DNA of 25,808 nucleotides from Clostridiaceae bacterium. Its GTDB lineage: Bacteria; Bacillota; Clostridia; Oscillospirales; Acutalibacteraceae. Under the pieces are notes generated by a model that saw nothing but the letters and a program-made list of their open reading frames with translations, was not told where the DNA came from and did not search any database. The position numbers and the translations under genes were made by a program. Positions 7,790-15,819 of the stretch are shown piece after piece (the first letter of the stretch is position 1; each line of letters opens with the position of its first letter). Location of the stretch: positions 1 to 25,808 of the forward strand of contig JAEDNG010000001.1 in assembly GCA_016302625.1 (NCBI GenBank). Reading direction: 5' to 3'.

Positions 7790-8372
7790 ATTTTTAGGCA
7801 CCGAAATCTATATTTCCTTTCTTTTTGCGGCGGTTATTACCGCTATGATAGCTTTTGACCGCACCGGGTATATTCTGCCATTGCTTTTCGCGGTTATAAT
7901 GCACGAATTCGGGCATCTTTGCGCAATGTGGATTTTTGAGTGCGCGCCCAAACGCATAAGGCTTGTGCCCGCGGCGGTGGAAATCACATCTAAAATCAGC
8001 TTTTCAAGGCGAAACGAAATTATAATTGCCGCCTGCGGACCTGCGGTAAATCTTATTTTGTTTTTTACCCTTTGGTTTAATTATCTGGCTTTTAATAAGG
8101 AAATGTCGCTTATATGCGGAATGATAAATCTTTTAATAGGGATTTTCAATCTCCTGCCGGTGACTGGGCTTGACGGAGGTACTATTCTCTATAATATACT
8201 CTGCCGCAAAACAGAGGAGGGCAGAGCGCGGCTTATAATGCGGATAATTAACTTAAGCGTTGCGGTGGCGTTGCTAATAATTGCGGTGTGCCTTTGCTTT
8301 AAGGGACAGTTTAACCTTTCGTTTTTTATAATCGGTCTTTATCTCATTGTGATGGGAATAATGAAAATATAA
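7779..8372 (+). CDS. Site-2 protease family M50 protein, SpoIVFB-like
   Basis: A 197-residue polytopic membrane protease with about six hydrophobic segments. HEFGH (42-46) lies in a membrane segment and gives the zinc ligands and catalytic glutamate; NLLPVTGLDGG (124-134) carries the third ligand, Asp132, in the usual second M50 motif. In Bacillus SpoIVFB cleaves pro-sigma-K in the mother cell and carries a C-terminal CBS domain that senses ATP; that domain is absent here, making the protein about 90 residues shorter. ATG 7779 is chosen (GTG 7770 or 7773 are possible) and overlaps the small upstream gene, so the two are translationally coupled. A role in spore development is inferred from family and neighbour. 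Confidence 0.82.
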   Translation: MRFKFLGTEIYISFLFAAVITAMIAFDRTGYILPLLFAVIMHEFGHLCAMWIFECAPKRIRLVPAAVEITSKISFSRRNEIIIAACGPAVNLILFFTLWFNYLAFNKEMSLICGMINLLIGIFNLLPVTGLDGGTILYNILCRKTEEGRARLIMRIINLSVAVALLIIAVCLCFKGQFNLSFFIIGLYLIVMGIMKI

Positions 8373-8377
8373 AATGC

Positions 8378-8406
8378 TTGTAAGCTTTTTTACGATGTGG
8401 TATTAT
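8378..8406 (+). promoter_or_regulatory. Promoter of the radical SAM / DUF2344 pair
   Basis: TTGTAA (8378-8383), a 17-base spacer and TATTAT (8401-8406) with an extended -10 TG at 8398-8399. GAGG at 8434-8437 then precedes the ATG at 8443. Confidence 0.55.
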
Positions 8407-8442
8407 AATGATTATATTAAATAAAAATACCGTGAGGAAAAA

Positions 8443-10287
8443 ATGGACGAGAAGGAATTTGAAAGACTGCTTTTATCGGTGCAGAAGCCGGGGAGATACT
8501 CAGGCGGCGAGATAAACAGCGTTATAAAGGACAAGACACAGGTGGACGTGCGGTTTGCGTTCTGCTTTCCGGATACTTATGAGATAGGTATGTCGCACCT
8601 TGGTATGAAGATACTGTATTCACAGTTCAACAGCCGCGACGACATTTGGTGCGAGCGGGTTTTCGCGCCGTGGGTGGATTTTGAGGAGGTTATGCGGAAA
8701 AATAACATTCCGCTTTTTGCGCTTGAAAGCCGCGACAGTATTAAGGATTTTGATTTTATCGGCTTTACCCTCCAGTATGAAATGTGCTATACAAACGTGC
8801 TTAATATGCTTGACCTTGCGGGGCTTCCCGTAAGGAGTGCGGACAGGCAGGCGCTTTCTCCCCTTGTTGTGGCGGGAGGACCCTGCTGCTGCAATGCGGA
8901 GCCGCTTGCCGATTTTGTCGACCTGTTCTTTTTGGGCGAGGGCGAGGAGGTCGATTTGGAGGTTATCGACCTTTATAAGGAATTTAAGAAAAAGGGCGGC
9001 AGTAAGCAGGATTTCCTCCGCGCCGCCGCTGAAATAGAGGGGGTTTACGTTCCCTCACTTTATGATGCAGAATACAATGAGGACAGCACTGTAAAAGCCG
9101 TAATGCCTAAAGACGGCGCGCCGAAAACTGTTAAAAAGCGGATTATAAAGGACATGGATACGGTTTTTTACCCCGATAAATTTGTCGTACCCTTTATTGA
9201 AATTGTGCATGACCGCGCCGTGCAGGAAATATTCCGCGGCTGTATACGCGGCTGCCGATTTTGTCAGGCGGGCTTTATCTACCGACCGGTAAGAGAAAAA
9301 AGCGCAGATACGATAAACCGTCAGGCAAGGGCGCTATGCGATAATACCGGCTATGATGAAATTTCGGTCTCGTCACTTAGCACCAGCGACTACACCGAGC
9401 TTGAACCGCTTCTTAATAAAATGCTCTGCTGGACGGAAAAAGAGCATATAAGCCTTGCCTTGCCCTCTTTGCGGGTGGATAACTTTTCAAAAGAGCTGCT
9501 CGAAAAAATCAACCACGTAAGAAAAAGCGGACTCACCTTCGCGCCTGAGGCAGGAACGCAACGACTTCGTGACGTAATAAACAAAAACGTCACCGAGGAG
9601 GAGATTTTCCGCACCTGCAGAACTGCCTTTGAGGGCGGATATACCGCGGTCAAGCTTTATTTTATGTTGGGGTTACCGACCGAAACCGACGAGGATTTAA
9701 AGGGTATCGCCGATTTAGGCAGCAGAATAATCGACTTGTTTTACAGTCTGCCCGACAGACCTAAGGGAAAAGCCCCGTCTGTATCAATAAGCGTTTCCAC
9801 CTTTGTGCCGAAGCCCTTTACTCCATTCGAGTTTGAGCCGCAGATTGATAAGGCGGAAATTGAGCGCAGACAGCTTTATTTAAAGCAGTGCAACACAAAC
9901 CGCAAGGTAAGTATCAGCTGGCACGATTCCGCAACCAGTCTTTTGGAGGGCGCGTTCGCGCGGGGAGACAGACGTTTGGGACAGGTTATTGAAAAAGCTT
10001 TTAAAAAGGGCTGTAAATTTGATAGCTGGAACGAGTGCTTTAAGCCCGAGCTTTGGGAAGAAGCGTTCGCCGAATGCGGTCTTTCACCCGAATTTTACGC
10101 CGGAAGAACAAGGGATTATACTGAAGTCAATCCTTGGGATCACCTCGATTACGGCGTGACAAAAAAATTCTTAATAGCTGAAAACGAGCGCGCGCACAAG
10201 GCGCAAACCACGCCTAACTGCCGCGAAAAATGCGCCGGCTGCGGCGCGGCGTGCTACGGGGAGGGTGTCTGCTTTGAAAAACGTTAG
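8443..10287 (+). CDS. TIGR03960 family B12-binding radical SAM protein
   Basis: A 614-residue protein with an N-terminal B12-binding-like domain (about 30-180) and a radical-SAM domain whose cluster motif is CIRGCRFC (Cys267, Cys271, Cys274). The C-terminus carries an extra cysteine cluster, CREKCAGCGAAC, typical of this family. The biochemical role is unknown; in Clostridia the gene usually sits with the DUF2344 gene, often followed by ribonuclease G and rplU. Here the DUF2344 gene does follow, overlapping this one, but no ribonuclease G or ribosomal protein gene does. ATG 8443 has GAGG just upstream. Length is normal for the family. Confidence 0.92.
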   Translation: MDEKEFERLLLSVQKPGRYSGGEINSVIKDKTQVDVRFAFCFPDTYEIGMSHLGMKILYSQFNSRDDIWCERVFAPWVDFEEVMRKNNIPLFALESRDSIKDFDFIGFTLQYEMCYTNVLNMLDLAGLPVRSADRQALSPLVVAGGPCCCNAEPLADFVDLFFLGEGEEVDLEVIDLYKEFKKKGGSKQDFLRAAAEIEGVYVPSLYDAEYNEDSTVKAVMPKDGAPKTVKKRIIKDMDTVFYPDKFVVPFIEIVHDRAVQEIFRGCIRGCRFCQAGFIYRPVREKSADTINRQARALCDNTGYDEISVSSLSTSDYTELEPLLNKMLCWTEKEHISLALPSLRVDNFSKELLEKINHVRKSGLTFAPEAGTQRLRDVINKNVTEEEIFRTCRTAFEGGYTAVKLYFMLGLPTETDEDLKGIADLGSRIIDLFYSLPDRPKGKAPSVSISVSTFVPKPFTPFEFEPQIDKAEIERRQLYLKQCNTNRKVSISWHDSATSLLEGAFARGDRRLGQVIEKAFKKGCKFDSWNECFKPELWEEAFAECGLSPEFYAGRTRDYTEVNPWDHLDYGVTKKFLIAENERAHKAQTTPNCREKCAGCGAACYGEGVCFEKR

Positions 10288-10912
10288 AATTTTTTATACC
10301 AAAACCGGCAGAATGAAATTCGTCTCCCACCTTGATATGAACCGTCTTATGACCCGTATTATAAGAAAATCCGGTATACCCGTGTGGTATACCGAGGGCT
10401 TTAACTGCCATATTTACATAAATTACGCCGTGCCGCTTTCATTAGGCTTTGAGGGCGTTTATGAAATAATGGATATCCGCCTTACGGACGATTCCTATTC
10501 GCTTGACAAAATGCTTGAACGGCTTAACGCCGTATCGGTCGAGGGTATTGAGTTTCTAAAAGCCGCAGAGCCTGTACTCCCGACAAAGGACATAGCCTAC
10601 GCCGAATATGAGCTTACCTTCGACGAAAACGGCTTTTTTGACGATTTAAGAAGTTTTTTATCAAGGGACAGCGTAATCTGCCTTAAAAAAGACAAAAAGG
10701 GCAGAATGAAGGAGCTTGACATCATTCCCAAAATTAAGAAAAAGGAATTTGACGGAAAACAAATTCATCTTACCCTTTCAGCAGGTAACGAGGGGAATTT
10801 AAACCCCGCGCTTATATTAAACAAATTTTTTATTGAGGCCGGAAGAGAACCACTTTTTTATTCGGTTAAGAGGCTTATGCTTTTTGACGGAGAGGGAAAA
10901 GAGTTTATTTAA
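10274..10912 (+). CDS. TIGR03936 family radical-SAM-associated protein (DUF2344)
   Basis: A 212-residue protein matching the DUF2344 family: the opening KNVRIFYTKTGRMKFVSHLD and the YTEGFN block are characteristic. These proteins accompany, or are fused to, TIGR03960 radical-SAM proteins, so the pair likely acts together on one substrate, which is not known. TTG 10274 is taken as the start because GGAGG (10260-10264) lies nine bases upstream; a GTG at 10265 touches that Shine-Dalgarno and is unlikely. It overlaps the upstream gene by 14 bases. Its stop is five bases from the stop of the convergent sensor kinase, with no terminator visible between them. Confidence 0.9.
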   Translation: MKNVRIFYTKTGRMKFVSHLDMNRLMTRIIRKSGIPVWYTEGFNCHIYINYAVPLSLGFEGVYEIMDIRLTDDSYSLDKMLERLNAVSVEGIEFLKAAEPVLPTKDIAYAEYELTFDENGFFDDLRSFLSRDSVICLKKDKKGRMKELDIIPKIKKKEFDGKQIHLTLSAGNEGNLNPALILNKFFIEAGREPLFYSVKRLMLFDGEGKEFI

Positions 10913-10917
10913 TTTTC

Positions 10918-12399
10918 TTATGCGGTATTATTATGCGGTGCGTCCGCCTCAAACCAGAAACAAACGCCGGTGTCGGTATTGTAAACCCCGCACTGGTGGG
11001 AATGAAGCTTCATAATAGCCGTCACGATGGAAAGTCCCAGTCCGAAGCGGCTGCTTTCTCGCTTGTGGGACTTGTCGCCGCGGAAAAAGCTTTGCCATAT
11101 TTGCGGCATGATTTTCTCGTCAATATGACTGCCTGTGTTAAATACCGAAATTCTGACCGTGCCGCCTGAAATACTGCTTTCGACCGTGACAAGTCCGCCG
11201 TCGGGAGCATGTGAGGCGGCATTTTCAAGATATGCCTTTAAAACCTGCTCTATTTGGAGCGGGTCGGCGTAAATTTCGGTGTCGGGAGGTATTTCGTTTG
11301 AATATTCGATATTTTTTCCGGCAAAAACTCGGCTCATCATATCTCCGCAAAGCTGGGAAATATTAAAATTATTAAGACTCAGCGGAATTTGCCCCGATTC
11401 ATACCGCGAAAGCTCTAAAATACTAAGCACCAGACGGTTCATTCTGCGGCTCTCGTCGATAATGATATTGCAGTATTCCTCTTTGGATTCGGCGTTCACG
11501 TTAAGCTTAAGCCCCTCGGCATAGCCGCTTATTATCGAAATAGGAGTTTTAAGCTCGTGCGATACATTTGCGACAAAGCCGCGGCGCATAACGTCGAGCT
11601 GACGTTCAAGCTCAATATCGCTTTGAAGCTTCGCGTTGGTTTCCTTTAAATCGGTAAGCGCCGTATTTAAGGAGGCGGAAAGCTCGTTTACAGAGTTTGC
11701 CAGCTGTCCGATTTCATCCTGACGGTTGACAATGAGCTTCCGTTCAAAGTTAAGCTTTGCCATATCCTTTGTGATTTCGTTCATTTCGGCAATCGGCTGA
11801 GAAAACTGACGGGCAAAAATCAGCACCCAGATTATCGACAGTAAAAAGCAGATGACCGATATTATAATTATAAATTCGTTCGCGATCGCCGCGGAGTTTG
11901 AAATGAGCTGCTTTTGTATTCTTACCTCTGCGAACAGGTTGTCCTCAATTTGCTTGCGGCAAAGCAGGTATTCGCTTTTATCGAATTTGCGGACGGCGGT
12001 CTCAAATACTACTCCGTCGCTTAGCGTTTCGGTCTTTGTGGGGGTCATTTCCTCGTGCGTCATGACAAATTTATCGTTTTTAAGCGAGAAATAATCCATC
12101 ATCTGACCGCCGTGGGTGGTGTAAAGTATACGCCCCGACGAGGTATATATCTCAACGTCGAAATTGTATTTTTCGTTTATTTCCGAAACGGTTTTTATCA
12201 CCGCTGAGGCATCGTCAAAATCAAGATCGTCTACAACCTCTAACTGCTCTTTAAGAGCGGTTTTTTCTTTTGCGCTGAAAAAGCTTACCAGAAACGTCAC
12301 GTTAGAAAGGGCGAGCACAAGCACGAAAACCGCGAAAATAGCGGCGATGCTGACAAAAATATTAAACCACAGCTTCTTTTTAAGGGCTTTAAACTTCAA
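10918..12399 (-). CDS. Two-component sensor histidine kinase
   Basis: A 493-residue membrane kinase. Transmembrane helix 1 is at about 13-40, an extracytoplasmic sensor region of about 130 residues follows, helix 2 is at about 175-196, and HAMP lies at about 197-250. The phospho-accepting histidine is H281 in VSHELKTP. The ATPase domain has an N-box asparagine (YLENAASHA, N392), FNTG (420-423) and FGLGLSI (452-458), so it looks fully active. The extracytoplasmic region has no recognisable ligand motif. Its start overlaps the response-regulator stop by 11 bases, so the pair is co-translated. It would sense an envelope signal and phosphorylate the partner regulator; the stimulus is unknown. Confidence 0.95.
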   Translation of the reverse strand: MKFKALKKKLWFNIFVSIAAIFAVFVLVLALSNVTFLVSFFSAKEKTALKEQLEVVDDLDFDDASAVIKTVSEINEKYNFDVEIYTSSGRILYTTHGGQMMDYFSLKNDKFVMTHEEMTPTKTETLSDGVVFETAVRKFDKSEYLLCRKQIEDNLFAEVRIQKQLISNSAAIANEFIIIISVICFLLSIIWVLIFARQFSQPIAEMNEITKDMAKLNFERKLIVNRQDEIGQLANSVNELSASLNTALTDLKETNAKLQSDIELERQLDVMRRGFVANVSHELKTPISIISGYAEGLKLNVNAESKEEYCNIIIDESRRMNRLVLSILELSRYESGQIPLSLNNFNISQLCGDMMSRVFAGKNIEYSNEIPPDTEIYADPLQIEQVLKAYLENAASHAPDGGLVTVESSISGGTVRISVFNTGSHIDEKIMPQIWQSFFRGDKSHKRESSRFGLGLSIVTAIMKLHSHQCGVYNTDTGVCFWFEADAPHNNTA

Positions 12400-13066
12400 G
12401 CTTATACCCCATTCCGTAAATGGTTTTCAAATGAGACGAGCCGTAATCTCCGAGCTTTGTGCGAAGCCGCGCAATGTGCGAATCGACCGTTCTCGAATCC
12501 CCCAAATAATCGTAGCCCCATATGGCGTTTAACAGCTGGTCGCGGGTCAGCACTCTGCCCGCGTTTTCGTAGAGATATGAAAGCAGTTCAAATTCTTTAA
12601 GGGTAAGCTCCAAGGGACTGCCGTCTACAAAAGCCGTAAAAGCGTTATTGTCTATAACAAGACCTTTTTTTACTTCCTCACCCGAAAGCGGTTTTCCCGA
12701 ACTGCGCTTTAAAAGCGCGTCGACCCGCTTTACGAGCACCGCCGGCGAAAAAGGCTTTGTCACATATTCGTCTATTCCCGATTCAAAGCCGGTAAGCAGG
12801 TCGAATTCCTCCGCGCGGGCGGAGAGCATAATAATCGGCAAATCGCTTGTTTTTCTGATTTCCCTTGTAAGCGCCCATCCGTCTATTTCGGGCATCATGA
12901 TATCAATAATCGCAAGGTCAATGTCGGAATGTGCATTAAATATATCAAGAGCCTGTCTGCCGTCCGCCGCAGAGAGCACCTCATAGCCGGAGGCGGTTAA
13001 AAAGTCGGAGACCAGCTTTACTATCCTTTCCTCATCGTCGGCAATAAGTATTTTCTTCTTTTCCAT
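12389..13066 (-). CDS. Response regulator, OmpR/PhoB family
   Basis: A 225-residue regulator. The receiver domain (1 to about 120) has the acidic pair D10/D11, the phosphorylated D55 in IIDIMMPE and K104 in TKPF. The winged-helix DNA-binding domain (about 130-225) contains the SRTVDSHIARLRTKLG recognition region. It is phosphorylated by the kinase encoded immediately downstream and would bind DNA as a dimer at direct or inverted repeats. ATG 13066 has GGAGG (13074-13078 on the + strand complement) seven bases upstream. An imperfect inverted repeat at 13116-13143 lies in its leader and could be an autoregulatory site or a weak terminator of spoIID. The gene set regulated is unknown. Confidence 0.95.
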   Translation of the reverse strand: MEKKKILIADDEERIVKLVSDFLTASGYEVLSAADGRQALDIFNAHSDIDLAIIDIMMPEIDGWALTREIRKTSDLPIIMLSARAEEFDLLTGFESGIDEYVTKPFSPAVLVKRVDALLKRSSGKPLSGEEVKKGLVIDNNAFTAFVDGSPLELTLKEFELLSYLYENAGRVLTRDQLLNAIWGYDYLGDSRTVDSHIARLRTKLGDYGSSHLKTIYGMGYKLEV

Positions 13067-13115
13067 TACCGTTCCTCCGTATATATTTGTCTTTTATATT
13101 ACTATAAAATAAATA

Positions 13116-13143
13116 TTTACGGATTTTATTAATAATCTGTAAA
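13116..13143. promoter_or_regulatory. Inverted repeat in the leader of the two-component genes
   Basis: TTTACGGATT (13116-13125) and AATCTGTAAA (13134-13143) are complementary at 9 of 10 positions around an 8-base AT spacer. It lies between the spoIID stop and the regulator start, both on the - strand. It may be an operator, or a weak hairpin ending spoIID transcripts. Confidence 0.35.
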
Positions 13144-13153
13144 CTTGTTGTGC

Positions 13154-14116
13154 TTAAGAGACCTTTTCCACCTTACAGCCGGTGTAATAGCAGGTGAGAA
13201 TTTCTCTGAAATCGCTGCCCTGCTTTGCCATGTAATTGGCTCCGTATTGGCTCATGCCCACGCCGTGACCGTAGCCGTAAACCGTAAATATAAAGCTTCC
13301 GTCAGAGTATTTTACCTCGAAATTTGATGAACGAAGCTCAAAAATACTCCGTATGCGAGAGCCTTTTAGTTCTGTGCCGCAGACCGTAACTGTCTTTACC
13401 GTTCCCGAATCTGTGCGCACGGGTTTTCCGAAATAGCCGGACGGGTCTCCGCTTAAGGTACATTCGCCCGACAGCTTATCCGAAAGCTGCTTAGCCGTTA
13501 CGGTGACGGTGGAAATATAATCGGGCGACAGCTTATCGCCAAGGCTCGCCACGGGCTTTAAATAGGCAAGCTCATTTCCCCATACGTTTTTGCAGTCCTC
13601 GGTTTTGCCGAAGGAAATCGCGTGATAAACCGCTAAAATCGGCTTGCCGTCATATGTTATCATATATTTTTCGGTTTCGCTTATCGCGTCTTTAAGCTTC
13701 TTACAGTATTCGTCGGCTTTTTCGCCCCAGCGCTCCCGCGCTTTTTCCTCGGTTATAAAGCTTTGGTCGGTTGTGTGGTCGGTGGTAAGGTCATAGCTTT
13801 TGTCACTGTTTTCCGCCTTTCGGTAGCAGGCAAAGGTGTATGCGGCTACAGCCTGCGCCTTCAAAGCCTCCGGTTCGTAAAGCGCCGGCATTTCGGCGGC
13901 AAGCACCCCGAAAATATAGTCCTCGGTCTTCATTTCGGTTACAACGTCGGTCTCGGTATCGCAGATGCGGAAAGCTTCGGATACTGCTTTTGCGGCTTTC
14001 GGTATCTGAAGCTTTGCTGACGCCGCGGCGGCGGTCTGAGGCTTTTTCATTACCGCGAGCGGAAGAATAAGCATTACAGATAAAATAATCAGCGCCGAAC
14101 AGAGAATTTTTTTCAT
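13154..14116 (-). CDS. spoIID: Stage II sporulation protein D (SpoIID/LytB domain)
   Basis: A 320-residue membrane-anchored protein. An N-terminal transmembrane anchor (about 5-23) is followed by the SpoIID domain. LAAEMPALYEPEALKAQAVA (72-91) contains Glu75, at the place of the catalytic glutamate of Bacillus SpoIID, and YGHGVGMSQYGAN (about 281-293) is the conserved C-terminal block. SpoIID is a lytic transglycosylase that works with SpoIIP and SpoIIM to thin septal peptidoglycan during engulfment by the mother cell. ATG 14116 has GAGG upstream. It lies 87 bases before the response-regulator gene on the same strand. Some SpoIID-domain proteins are not sporulation-specific, but the length and conserved blocks favour true SpoIID. 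Confidence 0.88.
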   Translation of the reverse strand: MKKILCSALIILSVMLILPLAVMKKPQTAAAASAKLQIPKAAKAVSEAFRICDTETDVVTEMKTEDYIFGVLAAEMPALYEPEALKAQAVAAYTFACYRKAENSDKSYDLTTDHTTDQSFITEEKARERWGEKADEYCKKLKDAISETEKYMITYDGKPILAVYHAISFGKTEDCKNVWGNELAYLKPVASLGDKLSPDYISTVTVTAKQLSDKLSGECTLSGDPSGYFGKPVRTDSGTVKTVTVCGTELKGSRIRSIFELRSSNFEVKYSDGSFIFTVYGYGHGVGMSQYGANYMAKQGSDFREILTCYYTGCKVEKVS

Positions 14117-14145
14117 GTTTGTACCTCATTTATGTTATATTATTG

Positions 14146-14174
14146 TTGACTTTTGGGTCACTTGGGGCTAAAAT
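14146..14174 (+). promoter_or_regulatory. Promoter of the membrane-protein gene at 14243
   Basis: TTGACT (14146-14151), a 17-base spacer and TAAAAT (14169-14174). The -10 box overlaps the first arm of a perfect 10-bp inverted repeat at 14171-14199. Confidence 0.6.
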
Positions 14175-14199
14175 TAATTAGACATTATATAATTAATTT
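14171..14199. repeat. Perfect inverted repeat overlapping a promoter
   Basis: AAATTAATTA (14171-14180) and TAATTAATTT (14190-14199) are perfect inverse complements around a 9-base spacer. They sit in the 126-base gap between divergent spoIID and the membrane-protein gene. The composition is AT only, so chance is possible; an operator is the alternative. Confidence 0.4.
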
Positions 14200-14242
14200 A
14201 TGTCCGCTTTTTTTATTTAATGTGTGTTTCGGAGTGTAAAAG

Positions 14243-15079
14243 ATGAAATATAAAAAAATAGTGCTGTTTTTCGGTATCGCGTTGCCGGCAAGTATTTTAA
14301 TGCGTATATTAGAACTTTATTTTACTGTTGATACTAAGACAGGCTTTTTTAAACCGGAATATAAGAGCATGGGCTATTATCTGCTTATTCTTATAATAGC
14401 GTTTTGTGCCGTCACGGCGATTCTCTGCTTTACCTCGCACCGCAATCCCGAGCATCCTCCGCGTAAAAATCCGGTTTTGGCGGCGGCGTCTTTTTTGATG
14501 GCGGCGGGCTTAGGGTTAGAGCTTTTTGCCGAATCCTTTGCCGGAACGGTTATGAAATGGCAGACTTCACTTCTTATGGCGGCGGGGCTTGCTTCAATAG
14601 CTTACTTTATTGCTTTCGGTGTCGGAATGTTTACCGATATCAAAATCCCGCCCGTTTGCACCGCGGTTCCGGCTGTGTATTTTATAGCGAGAATAATCTG
14701 TTCTTTTACCGCGATTTCTTCTCTTGCGCTTATAACCGATAATGTGCTTATGCTGGCGGCATACTGCGTCGCGCTGCTTTTCTTCCTATGCTTCGGAAAG
14801 CTTTATAACAAAATTGACGTTGATTACAATTTCAGAAAGCTGATGGCGTCGGGACTTTCTTCTGTTATTCTTTGCTTTACCCAGTCTATCCCGCATATAA
14901 TAATCAATATCACGACCGGGAACGGATATCTTCATACCTCGAATTCCTCTAATATCTCGCTTCTTATAACGGGAATATTTATCGGTGTGTTTACCTTTTC
15001 ACATTTTTCTTTTAATAACGTCGCCGTAAGGCGAACCCGCAAAACAGAAAATTCGGACGGACAGCAGTTATATATATAA
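14243..15079 (+). CDS. Polytopic membrane protein of unknown function
   Basis: A 278-residue hydrophobic protein that I do not recognise. About eight transmembrane segments can be seen, near residues 5-24, 44-63, 77-99, 105-127, 134-150, 155-180, 200-220 and 237-258, with a short polar loop (TSHRNPEHPPRKNP) after the second and a polar C-terminal tail. No transporter or enzyme motif is evident. ATG 14243 follows GGAG (14231-14234), and a sigma-A-type promoter lies upstream. It diverges from spoIID. A terminator-like hairpin lies just beyond its stop and directly ahead of trmB. Placement in a sporulation neighbourhood is only suggestive. Confidence 0.8.
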   Translation: MKYKKIVLFFGIALPASILMRILELYFTVDTKTGFFKPEYKSMGYYLLILIIAFCAVTAILCFTSHRNPEHPPRKNPVLAAASFLMAAGLGLELFAESFAGTVMKWQTSLLMAAGLASIAYFIAFGVGMFTDIKIPPVCTAVPAVYFIARIICSFTAISSLALITDNVLMLAAYCVALLFFLCFGKLYNKIDVDYNFRKLMASGLSSVILCFTQSIPHIIINITTGNGYLHTSNSSNISLLITGIFIGVFTFSHFSFNNVAVRRTRKTENSDGQQLYI

Positions 15080-15089
15080 AAGAGTTTTA

Positions 15090-15116
15090 AATAAGCGGTC
15101 TGACCGCTTATTTCTT
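15090..15116 (+). terminator. Terminator-like hairpin between the membrane gene and trmB
   Basis: AATAAGCGG (15090-15098) pairs with CCGCTTATT (15104-15112) around a five-base loop, followed by TCTTT. The tail is short. It lies about ten bases before the likely trmB ribosome site, leaving no room for a promoter in between. Confidence 0.65.
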
Positions 15117-15131
15117 TATGTGGTGATTGAA

Positions 15132-15818
15132 ATGAGAATGAGAAAAAAGAAGCATTTGGAGGAACGCCTCAAAAATGTTTCGGAATATCTGTTTATAAGC
15201 GATATTGAGGACAGGAATTTTAACACGGCGGTTAAGGCTCCCGAATATATCGATTTTGACGGCTGGTTTGATAGAACAGCTCCGTATATGCTTGAAATAG
15301 GCTGCGGAAAGGGCGGCTTTGCGGTCGAATATGCAAGACGAAATCCTGATATCAACCTTATTGCGGTCGAAAAGGACGCAAACGTTATCGTTGCGGCATG
15401 CGAAAAAGCCAAAGCGGAGGAAATAAAAAATCTGCGCTTTTTAAAATGCAGTGCGGAATATCTGCCGAAGTATATAAAGCCCCATACTGTCGAGCGTATT
15501 TTCCTTAATTTCAGCTGTCCGTTTCCCAAAAATAAATACGCGTCCCACAGACTTACTCACCCTAAGTTTTTGAAAATCTACAGGGAAATAATGAAAACCG
15601 GAGCGGAAATTCATCAGAAAACCGACAATATGGGGCTTTTTGAGTTTTCGGTTGAAAGTTTAAGCGGCGGCGGATTTGCCCTTAAAAACGTGTCGCTTGA
15701 TTTACATAACAGCGGCTTTGAGGGAAATATAGAAACCGAGTACGAGCATAAATTCGCATCGGTGGGACTGCCGATTTATCGGCTTGAAGCCTATATTCCG
15801 ATAATAAAGGAAGAATGA
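15132..15818 (+). CDS. trmB: tRNA (guanine(46)-N7)-methyltransferase
   Basis: A 228-residue SAM-dependent methyltransferase that modifies G46 in the variable loop of tRNAs. EIGCGKGGF (55-63) is SAM motif I, VEKD (79-82) the acidic loop, and FLNFSCPFPKNKYASHRLTH with HQKTDN the family's substrate and catalytic blocks. One departure is FSCPFPK where most TrmB proteins have a tryptophan (FSDPWPK). ATG 15132 (MRMRKKKHLEERL) matches the family N-terminus and has GGTGA close upstream; a GTG at 15120 would lie on the flank of the hairpin and is less likely. The gene is followed one base later by rsmG, so the two form an operon. Confidence 0.95.
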   Translation: MRMRKKKHLEERLKNVSEYLFISDIEDRNFNTAVKAPEYIDFDGWFDRTAPYMLEIGCGKGGFAVEYARRNPDINLIAVEKDANVIVAACEKAKAEEIKNLRFLKCSAEYLPKYIKPHTVERIFLNFSCPFPKNKYASHRLTHPKFLKIYREIMKTGAEIHQKTDNMGLFEFSVESLSGGGFALKNVSLDLHNSGFEGNIETEYEHKFASVGLPIYRLEAYIPIIKEE

Positions 15819-15819
15819 T

